A stretch of DNA of 14,669 nucleotides from JAZKDW01 sp040387375 (GCA_040387375.1 JAZKDW010000039.1:1-14669), one strand, 5' to 3'. Positions 6,824 to 14,635 are shown, counted from the stretch's first letter. The notes: generated by a model not told the origin, from the sequence alone. Program-made: numbers and translations.

Positions 6824-8234
6824 GCAGCATGCGGGGACGCGGCCGGGTCAGCATTGCCGGCTGCAGGATTTCATCCAGCTGCTCCTTGGTCAGCAAGCCT
6901 TTCTCCAGCACCAGTTCATACACGCTCTTGCCGCTGGCGAGCGCTTCCTGCGCCACTTCGGTGGCGTTGGCGTAACCGATGTACGGGTTCAGCGCCGTCA
7001 CGATGCCGATCGAATTTTCAACGATCGCCCGCAAGCGGTCCCGGTTCGCGGTAATGCCGTTGACACAGCGTTCAGCCAGCGTCAGGCAGCCGTTGCGCAG
7101 GTGCGTGACGCTCTTGAACAGACTGTGGGCGATGATCGGTTCGAACGAATTGAGCTGCAGCTGGCCGGCTTCGGCGGCGAAGCTGATCGTGACATCGTTG
7201 CCGATCACTTCAAAGGCGATCTGGTTGACCATCTCGGGAATCACCGGATTGACCTTGCCCGGCGTGATGCTCGATCCTGCCTGCATCGGCGGCAGGTTGA
7301 TTTCCCCGAAGCCCGCGCGCGGTCCGCTCGACAGCAGGCGCAGATCATTGCAGGTCTTGGACAGCTTGACCGCCACCCGCTTCAACACGCCTGACAGTTG
7401 CACGAACGCGCCGACATCCTGGGTTGCTTCGACCAGGTTGGGGGCGGTGCGCAGCGTAATGCCGGTGATGTTGGACAGGTGCCTGCAGGCCAGCGCGGCG
7501 TAGTCCGGGTCGGCATTGATGCCGGTGCCGATCGCGGTCGCGCCCAGATTGATTTCGCAGATCAGCTGGGCCGCTTCCTTCAGCTGCTCCTGGTCTTTCG
7601 CCAGCATCAGCGCATACGTGCTGAATTCCTGGCCGAGCGTCATCGGCACCGCATCCTGCAACTGCGTGCGCCCGATCTTCAGGTCATCCTTGAACTCTTC
7701 GGCCTTCGCTTCAAACGCGCGCCGCAACACGCCCATTGCATCGACCAGCCGCAGGATGCCGCTGTAGGTCGCCACCTTCAGCGCGGTCGGATAGACGTCG
7801 TTGGTGCTCTGGCTCAGGTTCACGTGTTCGGTCGGGTGCAGGTATTGATATTCGCCGCGCCGGTGGCCGAGATGTTCGAGCGCGAGATTGGCAATGACTT
7901 CATTGGCGTTCATGTTGGTCGAGGTGCCGGCGCCGCCCTGGATCACGTCGACCACAAAATGCGCATGCAGCTTGCCTGCGCGGATTTCCTCGCACGCCGT
8001 CACGATCGCGCGCATGCGCTCTTCATCGAGCATGAACAATTCATAATTGGCGACCGCGGCGGCTTGCTTGACGCTGGCCAGGGCATTGATCAGGTCAGGG
8101 TAGATCGAAATGGGCGTGCCGGTAATCGAAAAATTCTCGACCGCGCGCAAGGTATGCACGCCGTAATACGCTTCATTGGGAATGGCGCGGTCGCCGAGCA
8201 GGTCGCGCTCGGTTCTATGGCTGGGTGAACGCAT
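6819..8234 (-). CDS. aspA: Aspartate ammonia-lyase (aspartase)
   Basis: The cytosolic enzyme deaminates L-aspartate reversibly to fumarate and ammonia. The 471-residue product (E. coli AspA 478) has the fumarase/aspartase superfamily blocks GGAGTSTNMNANEVIAN, HPTEHVNLSQSTNDVYP and the signature loop GSSITPGKVNP (320-330) followed by VIPE. PVIPE favours aspartase over fumarase C, whose loop usually continues PTQCE. The usual Met in the loop is Thr324 here. The start at ATG8234 is supported by the ribosome site GAGGA about six bases upstream and by homologous N-termini; an ATG at 8318 would add 28 atypical residues. The gene sits alone between the amidase gene and the convergent dedA gene, inside a block that in E. 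coli runs directly from the amidase to mutL. Confidence 0.93.
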   Translation of the reverse strand: MRSPSHRTERDLLGDRAIPNEAYYGVHTLRAVENFSITGTPISIYPDLINALASVKQAAAVANYELFMLDEERMRAIVTACEEIRAGKLHAHFVVDVIQGGAGTSTNMNANEVIANLALEHLGHRRGEYQYLHPTEHVNLSQSTNDVYPTALKVATYSGILRLVDAMGVLRRAFEAKAEEFKDDLKIGRTQLQDAVPMTLGQEFSTYALMLAKDQEQLKEAAQLICEINLGATAIGTGINADPDYAALACRHLSNITGITLRTAPNLVEATQDVGAFVQLSGVLKRVAVKLSKTCNDLRLLSSGPRAGFGEINLPPMQAGSSITPGKVNPVIPEMVNQIAFEVIGNDVTISFAAEAGQLQLNSFEPIIAHSLFKSVTHLRNGCLTLAERCVNGITANRDRLRAIVENSIGIVTALNPYIGYANATEVAQEALASGKSVYELVLEKGLLTKEQLDEILQPAMLTRPRPRMLP

Positions 8235-8402
8235 CGATGATCCTCTTCGGGGGGCCTGGAATGGCGGTGAAGGCACACCGGACCGCAGCTGACGCAACGT
8301 CGAACCGGACATCCTCATCGAACAGAATTTTACCCGTGTGCCAGCGCGAGCTCATGCCGCTTTGTCATCGGATCATGTTAGTTACGCATGATGAATGTGA
8401 AG

Positions 8403-9695
8403 CTAGGTCATCCTGTTTTTGGCCAGCGGCGGATTTTTCGAGAAGTACTTGCGGATGCCTTGCATGATCGCGTCCGCCATCTTGTCCTGATAGCCGGTGT
8501 CGGTCAGTTTTGCTTCTTCTTCCGGATTTGAAATGAAAGCGGTTTCGATCAGGATGCTGGGAATGTCCGGCGCCTTCAACACGGCAAAGCCAGCCTGTTC
8601 GACCTCATTCTTGTGCAGCCGGTTGATGCCGCCGATTTCACCCAGCACTGCCTTGGCCAGCTTCAGGCTGTCGTTGATCTGCGCTGTGGTGGAGAGGTCG
8701 AGCAGGACGCTGGCGAGTTGCCGGTCCTGGCCCTTGATGTTGATGCCGCCGATCAGGTCGGCGGAATTTTCCTTGTTCGCCAGCCAGCGCGCGGCAGTGG
8801 AGCTGGCGCCTTTTTCAGACAGCGCAAAAACGGAGGAGCCGCGTGCGGTCGGTTTGATGAAGGCATCGGCATGGATCGAGATGAACAGGTCGGCCTGCAC
8901 CTTGCGCGCCTTCTGCACACGCACATGCAGCGGCACGAAATAATCGCCGTCGCGGGTCAGCATCACCCGCATGTTCGGTTGCTCCTCGATCTTAACCTTG
9001 AGCAGTTTGGCGATCGCCAGCACCACATTCTTTTCGTAGCTGCCGCCACTGCCGACCGCGCCGGGATCTTCGCCGCCATGGCCGGGATCGAGCGCGATGG
9101 TGATCATGCGCGCGATCTGCGGCGCGGGCTGACGCGGTTTGGCTTCCGGACGCGCTTGCGCCACCGGCGGCACGGGCTCCGGCGGCCGCTCCTTGAGCCA
9201 CTCGCCTTTTGCAATCAGCGCGGCGATCGGATCGGGCGGGTTGACCGGATACAGGTCGAACACCAGCCGGTGCTGATAGGTGCCCACCGGCGCCAGCATG
9301 AACACCTGCGGCTTGACTTCCTCCTTCAGGTCGAACACCAGCCGCACGACGCCGGGACGGTTCTGGCCGACGCGCACCTGCTTGATGTACGGATCGTTCG
9401 ACTGGATCTTGGCGACCAGGCCTTTCAGGGCCGGGTTGAGGTCGATGCCTTCGATATCGACCACCATCCGCTCGGGGTCCTTGACGATGAAATGGGAGGT
9501 CTTGAGATTGGTATCGTTTTCCAGCGTAACGCGGGTGTATTCTTCCGCCGGCCACACACGCACGGCGAGAATTTGCGCCGCCTGCGACACGCCAGGGCCA
9601 AAGACGGAAAGAAGCAGCGTGCCGCCGGCCTTGAGGACCATGCGGCGCGTTCCGGAAGCTACAGGTTTGGAGCGAAGTGCAGTCGATCGAGACAT
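8403..9695 (-). CDS. amiC: N-acetylmuramoyl-L-alanine amidase, AmiC type, Tat-exported
   Basis: This periplasmic zinc amidase cleaves the bond between N-acetylmuramic acid and the stem peptide, splitting septal peptidoglycan at cell separation. The N-terminus carries a twin-arginine signal (Arg17-Arg18, TRRMVLKAGG, then a hydrophobic stretch ending VSQAA at about 40). An AMIN domain follows (about 42-150), then a proline-rich linker (170-192) and an Amidase_3 domain from about 198. Zinc ligands and the catalytic glutamate are visible: His206 (DPGHGG), Glu221 (SYEKN), His275 (ISIHAD) and Glu384 (LIETAF). The insert at about 305-360 matches the regulatory helix of amidases activated by EnvC/NlpD. 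The start overlaps the tsaE end by 37 bases, with CAGGG upstream, so the two genes are likely co-transcribed. The 430-residue length fits AmiC/AmiB. Confidence 0.94.
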   Translation of the reverse strand: MSRSTALRSKPVASGTRRMVLKAGGTLLLSVFGPGVSQAAQILAVRVWPAEEYTRVTLENDTNLKTSHFIVKDPERMVVDIEGIDLNPALKGLVAKIQSNDPYIKQVRVGQNRPGVVRLVFDLKEEVKPQVFMLAPVGTYQHRLVFDLYPVNPPDPIAALIAKGEWLKERPPEPVPPVAQARPEAKPRQPAPQIARMITIALDPGHGGEDPGAVGSGGSYEKNVVLAIAKLLKVKIEEQPNMRVMLTRDGDYFVPLHVRVQKARKVQADLFISIHADAFIKPTARGSSVFALSEKGASSTAARWLANKENSADLIGGINIKGQDRQLASVLLDLSTTAQINDSLKLAKAVLGEIGGINRLHKNEVEQAGFAVLKAPDIPSILIETAFISNPEEEAKLTDTGYQDKMADAIMQGIRKYFSKNPPLAKNRMT

Positions 9696-10144
9696 TGAGA
9701 ACCCTGGGCAGACAACGCGTGCAATTCTACATCACGTCCGTGGCCGGAGACGGCCAGCACTACATTGATATCGGGGAGCGGCAATACCGGGTCGCCTCTT
9801 TCGGGCCATTCGACGATGCAGACATTTTTGTCGTCGAAGTGTTCGCGAAAACCGGCATCAAGGAATTCTTCCGGTCCGGCCAGCCGGTAGAGGTCGAAAT
9901 GGATCACGTTGAGCGGCTTCCCGGCGATGACAAGCTGATAAGGCTCGGCCAGCGTATAAGTCGGACTTTTCACATGCCCCGCATAACCGGCCGCGTGCAA
10001 CAGCGCACGTGTCAGGGTTGTCTTGCCGGTGCCGAGGTCGCCGTGCAGGTAAATCGTCAGGCCCGGCTCCAGCGCGCGCGCCAGCGCGGCGCCCAGCGCC
10101 GTGGTGCCGGCTTCGTCATTCAGGTGGGATTTAAAGTGCTGCAT
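9659..10144 (-). CDS. tsaE: tRNA threonylcarbamoyladenosine biosynthesis ATPase TsaE
   Basis: TsaE is the small ATPase that works with TsaB and TsaD to form t6A37 in tRNAs reading ANN codons. The 161-residue product has Walker A GDLGTGKTT (35-43), the SPTYTLAEPY segment, the switch-like HFDLYRL and the VEWPER motif characteristic of the family. Start ATG10144 gives a normal length and N-terminus (E. coli about 153); in-frame ATG10189 or ATG10204 would add 15-20 unusual residues. Its 3' end overlaps amiC by 37 bases, suggesting an operon and possibly translational coupling. It diverges from queG across a 97-base gap with no convincing promoter pair visible. Confidence 0.94.
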   Translation of the reverse strand: MQHFKSHLNDEAGTTALGAALARALEPGLTIYLHGDLGTGKTTLTRALLHAAGYAGHVKSPTYTLAEPYQLVIAGKPLNVIHFDLYRLAGPEEFLDAGFREHFDDKNVCIVEWPERGDPVLPLPDINVVLAVSGHGRDVELHALSAQGSQCLDRLHFAPNL

Positions 10145-10241
10145 CTCGTAAAATGGCTGCTTGATTTGAATTGAATCGAAGACGGCCATATCAGGCCGCG
10201 TCAAATGCCCATTGTAAACATCTTATTTTCAAGCGCATACC

Positions 10242-11345
10242 GTGCAAGATAAATCCGCCATCGACCTCACCGCGCTTGCGGTCACGCTCAAGTCCTGGGG
10301 GCGCGAACTCGGTTTTGCCGATATCGGCGTGGCCGGCATCGATTTGCCGGAGGCCGAGGCCGGTTTGCAGTCCTGGCTGGCGGCCGGTCATCACGGTGAG
10401 ATGGACTATATGGCGGCGCACGGCAGCAAACGATGGCGCCCCGCTGAACTGGTGCCGGGCACCTTGCGTGTGATCACGGCGCGCATGGACTACCTGCCTG
10501 CGGACACGGCGGCCGGCTGGCGCGAACGCGAGGAGCGGCGCGCCGGCGATCCGGCCGCCGCCGTCATTTCCGTCTACGCCCGCGGCCGCGATTATCACAA
10601 GGTGCTGCGTGCCCGGCTGCAGCAGCTGGCCGACCGGATGGCAGGCGAGATCGGCCCGTTCGGCTACCGGGTATTTACCGATTCCGCGCCGGTGATGGAA
10701 GTTGCGCTGGCGCAGAAGTCGGGGCTGGGATGGCGCGGCAAACATACGCTGCTGCTCAATCGCGATGCCGGCTCGATGTTCTTTCTTGGTGAAATGTATA
10801 CGGACCTGCCGCTGCCGGTCGATGCGCCGGTCAGCGGCCATTGCGGCCACTGCAGCGCCTGTATCGACGTCTGTCCGACCCGGGCAATCCTGGGCCCCTA
10901 CCAGCTTGATGCGCGGCGCTGCATTTCCTACCTGACGATCGAGCTGAAAGGCAGCATTCCGCTTGCACTGCGGCCCTTGATCGGCAACCGTGTGCTGGGT
11001 TGCGACGATTGCCAGCTGGTCTGTCCGTGGAATAAGTTTGCGCAAGTTGCAACACTGCCGGATTTTAATGTGCGCAACGGCCTCGACAGCGCGACGCTGA
11101 TCGATCTGTTTGCGTGGAGCGAAGAGGAATTCAATCGCCGGCTGGAAGGCAGCGCGATCCGGCGCATCGGCCATGAGCGCTGGCTGCGCAATATCGCAGT
11201 CGGCCTCGGCAATGCCGCCGCCAGCGGCCGCAATCAGGACATGGTCGCGGCGCTCGCCGCACGAACCGCAGATCCGTCCGCGCTGGTGCGTGAACATGTG
11301 GCATGGGCGCTGGCGCAGCACGACCAGTTAAGTGGCCAGCGATAA
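10242..11345 (+). CDS. queG: Epoxyqueuosine reductase
   Basis: QueG reduces epoxyqueuosine to queuosine at position 34 of tRNAs with GUN anticodons, using cobalamin and two 4Fe-4S clusters. The 367-residue product shows GHHGEMDYM near the N-terminus, the proton-donor region FTDSAPVMEVALA (Asp147), the first cluster motif at Cys201/204/207 with Cys211, and the second at Cys254/257/261 (CDDCQLVCPWN). A HEAT-like C-terminus follows, as in QueG. The start is a GTG at 10242 without an obvious Shine-Dalgarno; the N-terminus that follows is typical, so the start is probably right or within a few codons. The gene is divergent from tsaE, as queG and tsaE adjoin in many proteobacteria. Its last 18 bases overlap the convergent transporter gene. 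Confidence 0.94.
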   Translation: MQDKSAIDLTALAVTLKSWGRELGFADIGVAGIDLPEAEAGLQSWLAAGHHGEMDYMAAHGSKRWRPAELVPGTLRVITARMDYLPADTAAGWREREERRAGDPAAAVISVYARGRDYHKVLRARLQQLADRMAGEIGPFGYRVFTDSAPVMEVALAQKSGLGWRGKHTLLLNRDAGSMFFLGEMYTDLPLPVDAPVSGHCGHCSACIDVCPTRAILGPYQLDARRCISYLTIELKGSIPLALRPLIGNRVLGCDDCQLVCPWNKFAQVATLPDFNVRNGLDSATLIDLFAWSEEEFNRRLEGSAIRRIGHERWLRNIAVGLGNAAASGRNQDMVAALAARTADPSALVREHVAWALAQHDQLSGQR

Positions 11346-12218
11346 CCAGAGCGGCAGCGTCACGATCGACACCAGCGTGCCCGCCGAAATGATGAAGGCA
11401 ACCAGCGGCGCGTTGCCGCCCATGCGGGCCGCCAGCACGTAGGCGCTGGAGGCGGTCGGCAGGGCGCTGAACGCGACGGCGATCTGCAGCTGCAACGGCG
11501 TCAGGCCGATCCAGCGTCCGAGGAGCAGGGCGATCGCAGGCAGCGCCAGCAGCTTGATCGCAATGAAGTAAAAAGACATGGCTTTGGCCGTGTGCACGCC
11601 GGCCATCCGCAGGCCGGCGCCGACCATGATCAGTCCCAGCGCAATCGATGCATTGCCCATGCGCGTCAGCGCGGCGCCGATCACTTCGGGAAGATGCAGG
11701 CCCGTCAGGTTGAACAGCACACCGCCGGCGGTCGCGATCAGCAAGGGATTTTTGGCAAGTTCCTTCAGCAGGCCGCCGCTTTTGTGCGCCAGCGCATGCA
11801 CTGCCGCGATATTGCAAATCGGTACCGCAAAGCCGACGATCAGCGCCATCAGTGCCGTACCCTGTTCGCCGGCCAGCCGGGAAGCCATTGCAAAGGCGAT
11901 ATAGGAATTGAAGCGAAATGCGGTTTGCACCGCGGATTCGAACAGCATCGGGCCGGGTTTGAACAGCGGTTTGGCGAGCCAGCCCAGGGCAATGCCGGAC
12001 AGGCAGACGGCGACCGCTACCTGCAGCAGCTTGCCGGTGGCGTTGAAATCGAGCGGCGTGCGGGCAGTCGAATAAAACAGCAGTGCGGGAAACAGCACGT
12101 AATAGACCATTTTTTCCAGTCCGGCCCAGAATGCGGCGCCCCAGTCCGTCACGCGCATCAGCGCGACGCCGATCAGGATCAGGAGGAAATCGGGCAGCAG
12201 GATGGTAGCGGTGGACAT
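11328..12218 (-). CDS. AEC family transporter (auxin efflux carrier-like permease)
   Basis: AEC proteins are inner-membrane secondary carriers, with members reported for dicarboxylates such as malate or malonate and for other anions; the substrate here cannot be read from sequence. The 296-residue product is almost wholly hydrophobic, with about ten likely membrane helices in two five-helix halves. Each half has a broken-helix region, for example AVQTAFRFNSYIAFAMA and FSALPTASSAYVLAARMGG. The latter, with an N- or T-rich proline segment, is typical of the family. Start ATG12218 gives a standard N-terminus (ILLPDFLLILIGVALMR) but has no clear ribosome site. It is monocistronic, facing queG tail to tail and diverging from ogt. 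Confidence 0.88.
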   Translation of the reverse strand: MSTATILLPDFLLILIGVALMRVTDWGAAFWAGLEKMVYYVLFPALLFYSTARTPLDFNATGKLLQVAVAVCLSGIALGWLAKPLFKPGPMLFESAVQTAFRFNSYIAFAMASRLAGEQGTALMALIVGFAVPICNIAAVHALAHKSGGLLKELAKNPLLIATAGGVLFNLTGLHLPEVIGAALTRMGNASIALGLIMVGAGLRMAGVHTAKAMSFYFIAIKLLALPAIALLLGRWIGLTPLQLQIAVAFSALPTASSAYVLAARMGGNAPLVAFIISAGTLVSIVTLPLWLSLAT

Positions 12219-12320
12219 GTGAGGCGGAGAAGTGCGGTTGGCCAGGCGGAAATACCGGCAGATGTTACCCGCATTTGACGCTCGCCGGCCAAATAAAAAA
12301 ATGCCGGTTTCGCGACACGC

Positions 12321-12350
12321 TTCGCAATCAAACCCTTTTTGTTTTATGCT
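12321..12350 (+). promoter_or_regulatory. Candidate promoter of ogt-xerD
   Basis: A -35-like TTCGCA (12321-12326) and a -10-like TATGCT (12345-12350) are 18 bases apart; each matches four of six consensus positions. The predicted start is at or close to the ogt ATG at 12357, so the transcript would have almost no leader. Confidence 0.35.
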
Positions 12351-12356
12351 AGGGTC

Positions 12357-12854
12357 ATGAAAAACGCCTCCAGCAACGACTTGTTTTCAGCCATCGTCAC
12401 CGTCCCTTTCGGCGCCATCGGCATTCGCACCGACGCCGGCGTGCTGCGCGAACTGGTCTACCTGCCGCCACACTTTGACGAAAAGGCGCCGATCGACAAA
12501 CTGTCGGAACGCGCCGCGCAGCAGGTCGTGCGTTATATCGCCGAGCCCGATTTCCGCTTTGACCTGCCGCTGGCCGTAGTCGGCACCGCCTTCCAGAAAA
12601 AAGTATGGAGCGTGATTTCCGCCGTGCCGCGCGGCGACGTGCTCACCTATGGAGAAGTGGCGCGCATCATCCAGTCGGCGCCGCGCGCGGTCGGACAAGC
12701 CTGTGGCGCCAACTGGTTCCCGCTGGTCATTCCCTGTCATCGAGTCACGGCGGCCGGGGGACTCGGCGGGTTTTCCAATTCCGGCGATGAAAACGGCTTC
12801 CATCTGGGCGTCAAGCGCTGGCTGCTGGCGCACGAGGGTATCGAGGGTTATTGA
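12357..12854 (+). CDS. ogt: Methylated-DNA--protein-cysteine S-methyltransferase
   Basis: This suicide repair protein moves alkyl groups from O6-alkylguanine (and O4-alkylthymine) in DNA to its own cysteine. The 165-residue product has the AdaB/Ogt architecture: an N-terminal strand-rich domain (about 1-70), then the helix-turn-helix beginning GTAFQKKVWSVISAVPRG, TYGEVARI, and the active-site IPCHRV with Cys127. It ends with the conserved GGFSNSG and KRWLLAHEG segments. The position usually written as an Asn with a hydrophobic partner ahead of PCHRV reads GANWFPLVIPCHRV, slightly variant but compatible. ATG12357 is preferred over an in-frame TTG at 12339. The stop overlaps the xerD start by one base (TGATG), so translation of the two is probably coupled. 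Ogt and AdaB types cannot be separated here. Confidence 0.92.
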   Translation: MKNASSNDLFSAIVTVPFGAIGIRTDAGVLRELVYLPPHFDEKAPIDKLSERAAQQVVRYIAEPDFRFDLPLAVVGTAFQKKVWSVISAVPRGDVLTYGEVARIIQSAPRAVGQACGANWFPLVIPCHRVTAAGGLGGFSNSGDENGFHLGVKRWLLAHEGIEGY

Positions 12855-13759
12855 TGGGCGATAAATCCTTGGCCAGCCAGGCGATGATCGATGCGTTCTG
12901 CGATACCTTGTGGCTCGAAGACGGCCTGGCAAAAAATTCGCTGGATGCATACCGGCGCGACCTCACCCTGTTCGCCGGCTGGCTGCACACCCAATATGAA
13001 AAGACCTTGCATGACGCCCAGCCGGAGCACCTGAACGCCTACTTCGCGGCCAGGCACGCGACCACCAAGGCGACATCGGCGAACCGTCTTCTTGCGGTCC
13101 TGAAGCGATTTTATCAACTGGCGTTGCGGCAAAACCAGGTCAGCGCCGACCCCTGCCTGCGCATGCGATCGGCCAAACAGCCATCGCGTATTCCGAAGAC
13201 CTTGTCGGAGGCGCAGGTGGAAGCCTTGCTGGCCGCGCCCGACGTGACCACGCCGCTGGGTTTGCGCGACCGCACCATGCTGGAGCTGATGTACGCCAGT
13301 GGACTGCGGGTATCCGAACTGGTGCTGATGAAGTCGGTGGAGGTGGGCATGAATGAAGGTGTGCTGCGCATCACCGGCAAGGGCAGCAAGACGCGGATGA
13401 TTCCATTCGGCGCCGAAGCGCGCGTGTGGATCGAACGTTATCTGAAAGAGTCGCGTCCCGCCATCCTGAACGGCCAGGTCGATGACGCGTTGTTCGTGAC
13501 GGCGCGCGGCGGGGCGATGACACGGCAGATGTTCTGGATACTGATCAAGAAATATACGCTGAAAGCCGGCATACACGCGCCGCTGTCGCCGCATACCTTG
13601 CGCCATGCCTTTGCAACCCATCTGCTCAATCACGGCGCCGATCTGCGTGTGGTGCAGCTATTGCTGGGCCATGCCGATATTTCAACTACGCAGATTTACA
13701 CCCATGTGGCGCGCGAGCGGCTGAAGCTGCTGCACGCGCAGCATCATCCGCGCGGGTGA
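12854..13759 (+). CDS. xerD: Site-specific tyrosine recombinase XerD
   Basis: XerD acts with XerC at the dif site to resolve chromosome dimers at division, under FtsK control. The 301-residue product has a SAM-like core-binding N-terminal domain (about 8-95) and a catalytic domain carrying the full tyrosine recombinase set: Arg152 (SGLRVSEL), Lys176 (TGKGSKTR), His247 and Arg250 (SPHTLRHAFATH), His273 (LGHADIS) and nucleophile Tyr282 (TQIYTH). These spacings are nearly identical to E. coli XerD, and the C-terminal ERLKLLHAQHHPRG supports XerD over XerC. ATG12854 overlaps the ogt stop and has GAGGG upstream (12843-12847). It is a housekeeping recombinase in GC-rich DNA, not an integrase of the AT-rich segment. 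Confidence 0.95.
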   Translation: MGDKSLASQAMIDAFCDTLWLEDGLAKNSLDAYRRDLTLFAGWLHTQYEKTLHDAQPEHLNAYFAARHATTKATSANRLLAVLKRFYQLALRQNQVSADPCLRMRSAKQPSRIPKTLSEAQVEALLAAPDVTTPLGLRDRTMLELMYASGLRVSELVLMKSVEVGMNEGVLRITGKGSKTRMIPFGAEARVWIERYLKESRPAILNGQVDDALFVTARGGAMTRQMFWILIKKYTLKAGIHAPLSPHTLRHAFATHLLNHGADLRVVQLLLGHADISTTQIYTHVARERLKLLHAQHHPRG

Positions 13760-13785
13760 CGCTCTAGAGGATCAGGAAGATGCCA

Positions 13786-14202
13786 ATGTTCACCATCCGC
13801 GAAATAGACCACCTCGTACTGCGTGTCCGTGATTTGGAAGCGATGGTCACGTTTTATTGCGATGTGATCGGCTGCCAGGTCGACCGGCGCCGCGACGACC
13901 TCGGGCTGGTGCATCTGCGCGCGGGACGCTCGCTGATTGACCTCGTGTCGGTCGACGGCAAGCTGGGACAGGCTGGCGGCGCAGCGCCCGGCAGCCAGGG
14001 ACACAATGTCGACCATTTCTGCTTGCGCATAGACCCATACGATGAATCGGCGCTACGCCAGCATCTTGCCGCCGCCGGCGTCAAGACCGGAAAAGGCGGC
14101 GTGCGCTACGGCGCCGAAGGTTTGGGGCCGTCGCTTTTCCTGTCCGACCCTGAGGGCAATACCGTCGAACTGCGTGGCCCGCCCGAAGTCCCCGCAAGCT
14201 GA
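13786..14202 (+). CDS. VOC (glyoxalase/bleomycin-resistance fold) family protein
   Basis: Vicinal-oxygen-chelate proteins are metal-dependent enzymes or ligand binders with paired beta-alpha-beta-beta-beta modules. The 138-residue product shows both modules: IDHLVLRVRDLEAMVTFY with candidate ligand His9, GRSLIDLV (Asp52 at the second ligand place), NVDHFCLRI (His77) and SDPEGNTVELRGP (Glu128). This is a single-domain member of the small group often annotated as VOC family virulence or glyoxalase-like protein; the substrate is not deducible. ATG13786 is eight bases from AGGA (13774-13777); ATG13780 is also possible but too close to it. It lies 26 bases after xerD and three bases before the ferredoxin gene, probably in one transcript. 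Confidence 0.88.
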   Translation: MFTIREIDHLVLRVRDLEAMVTFYCDVIGCQVDRRRDDLGLVHLRAGRSLIDLVSVDGKLGQAGGAAPGSQGHNVDHFCLRIDPYDESALRQHLAAAGVKTGKGGVRYGAEGLGPSLFLSDPEGNTVELRGPPEVPAS

Positions 14203-14205
14203 GTC

Positions 14206-14514
14206 ATGAACGACCCGGCCAAGCTGTTTTCCATCGTCATCCAGCCCAGGAATTGGCAAACCGACACCGCAGGCGATGTGACGCTGCTGGAGGCGGCGCG
14301 GCTGGCGGAGCTGGATCTGCCCAGCTCTTGCCGGAACGGCACCTGCCGCACCTGCATGTGCCGGCTGCTCGCCGGGCAGGTCAGGTACAAGATCGATTGG
14401 CCCGGCCTGAGCGCCGATGAAAAAGCGGAAGGATTCATTCTTCCCTGCGTTGCGTATCCGGTTTCGGATGTCGTGATCGAGGTACGGCGGGCGGTACGGC
14501 GCAATCGGCCATAA
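14206..14514 (+). CDS. 2Fe-2S ferredoxin (plant-type fold)
   Basis: A small electron carrier of 102 residues. The cluster ligands are Cys42, Cys47, Cys50 and Cys81, in the pattern SSCRNGTCRTC and LPCVAYP typical of plant-type [2Fe-2S] ferredoxins and of the ferredoxin domains of oxygenase reductases. A further Cys52 follows the loop. It lacks the FAD/NAD domains of fused reductases, so a separate partner is needed; none is encoded in the window. It starts three bases after the VOC gene with only a weak GAG ahead of the ATG, suggesting coupling. The basic C-terminus (RRAVRRNRP) is unusual for a ferredoxin. Confidence 0.9.
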   Translation: MNDPAKLFSIVIQPRNWQTDTAGDVTLLEAARLAELDLPSSCRNGTCRTCMCRLLAGQVRYKIDWPGLSADEKAEGFILPCVAYPVSDVVIEVRRAVRRNRP

Positions 14515-14603
14515 GTACCCGCCCAAAATAAATTGTGAGTGTCTGCGGCCCTCGGCGGGCCCCCCTGATCGGTGCGCTGCGGCGTTGCCCGGCCCTTGCA
14601 GTG

Positions 14604-14635
14604 GGGCCGCCGAGGTGCTAGCACTGCGGCGGCCC
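14604..14635. repeat. 32-nt near-perfect GC-rich palindrome in noncoding tail
   Basis: Arms GGGCCGCCG and CGGCGGCCC flank a perfect 10-bp core GTGCTAGCAC; between arm and core only AG faces TG (one A-G mismatch and one G-T wobble as a hairpin). A partial third arm, CCTCGGCGGGCCCC at 14550-14563, can pair with 14603-14615 instead with one bulged base. No T-run follows, so it is not a standard Rho-independent terminator, although it may stop or protect the ferredoxin transcript. No other copy is present in the window. Confidence 0.6.

Noticed and set aside
7398..8228. 276-codon plus-strand open frame opposite aspA
   Set aside because: Antisense to the aspartase, with a His/Arg/Gln-rich composition typical of shadow frames.
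8372..8392. ATCATG/CATGAT inverted repeat between amiC and aspA as an operator
   Set aside because: Only six-base arms with a nine-base gap; no link to a regulator could be supported.
10212..10241. TTGTAA-18-CATACC as a queG promoter
   Set aside because: The -10 match is only three of six; too weak to list.
10191..11321. 376-codon minus-strand open frame opposite queG
   Set aside because: The queG frame has all cluster cysteines and conserved motifs; the antisense frame does not resemble any protein.
12854..13759. xerD as the integrase of the AT-rich segment
   Set aside because: Its catalytic residues, spacing and C-terminus match housekeeping XerD, its composition matches the core genome, and it is 10 kb from the segment.
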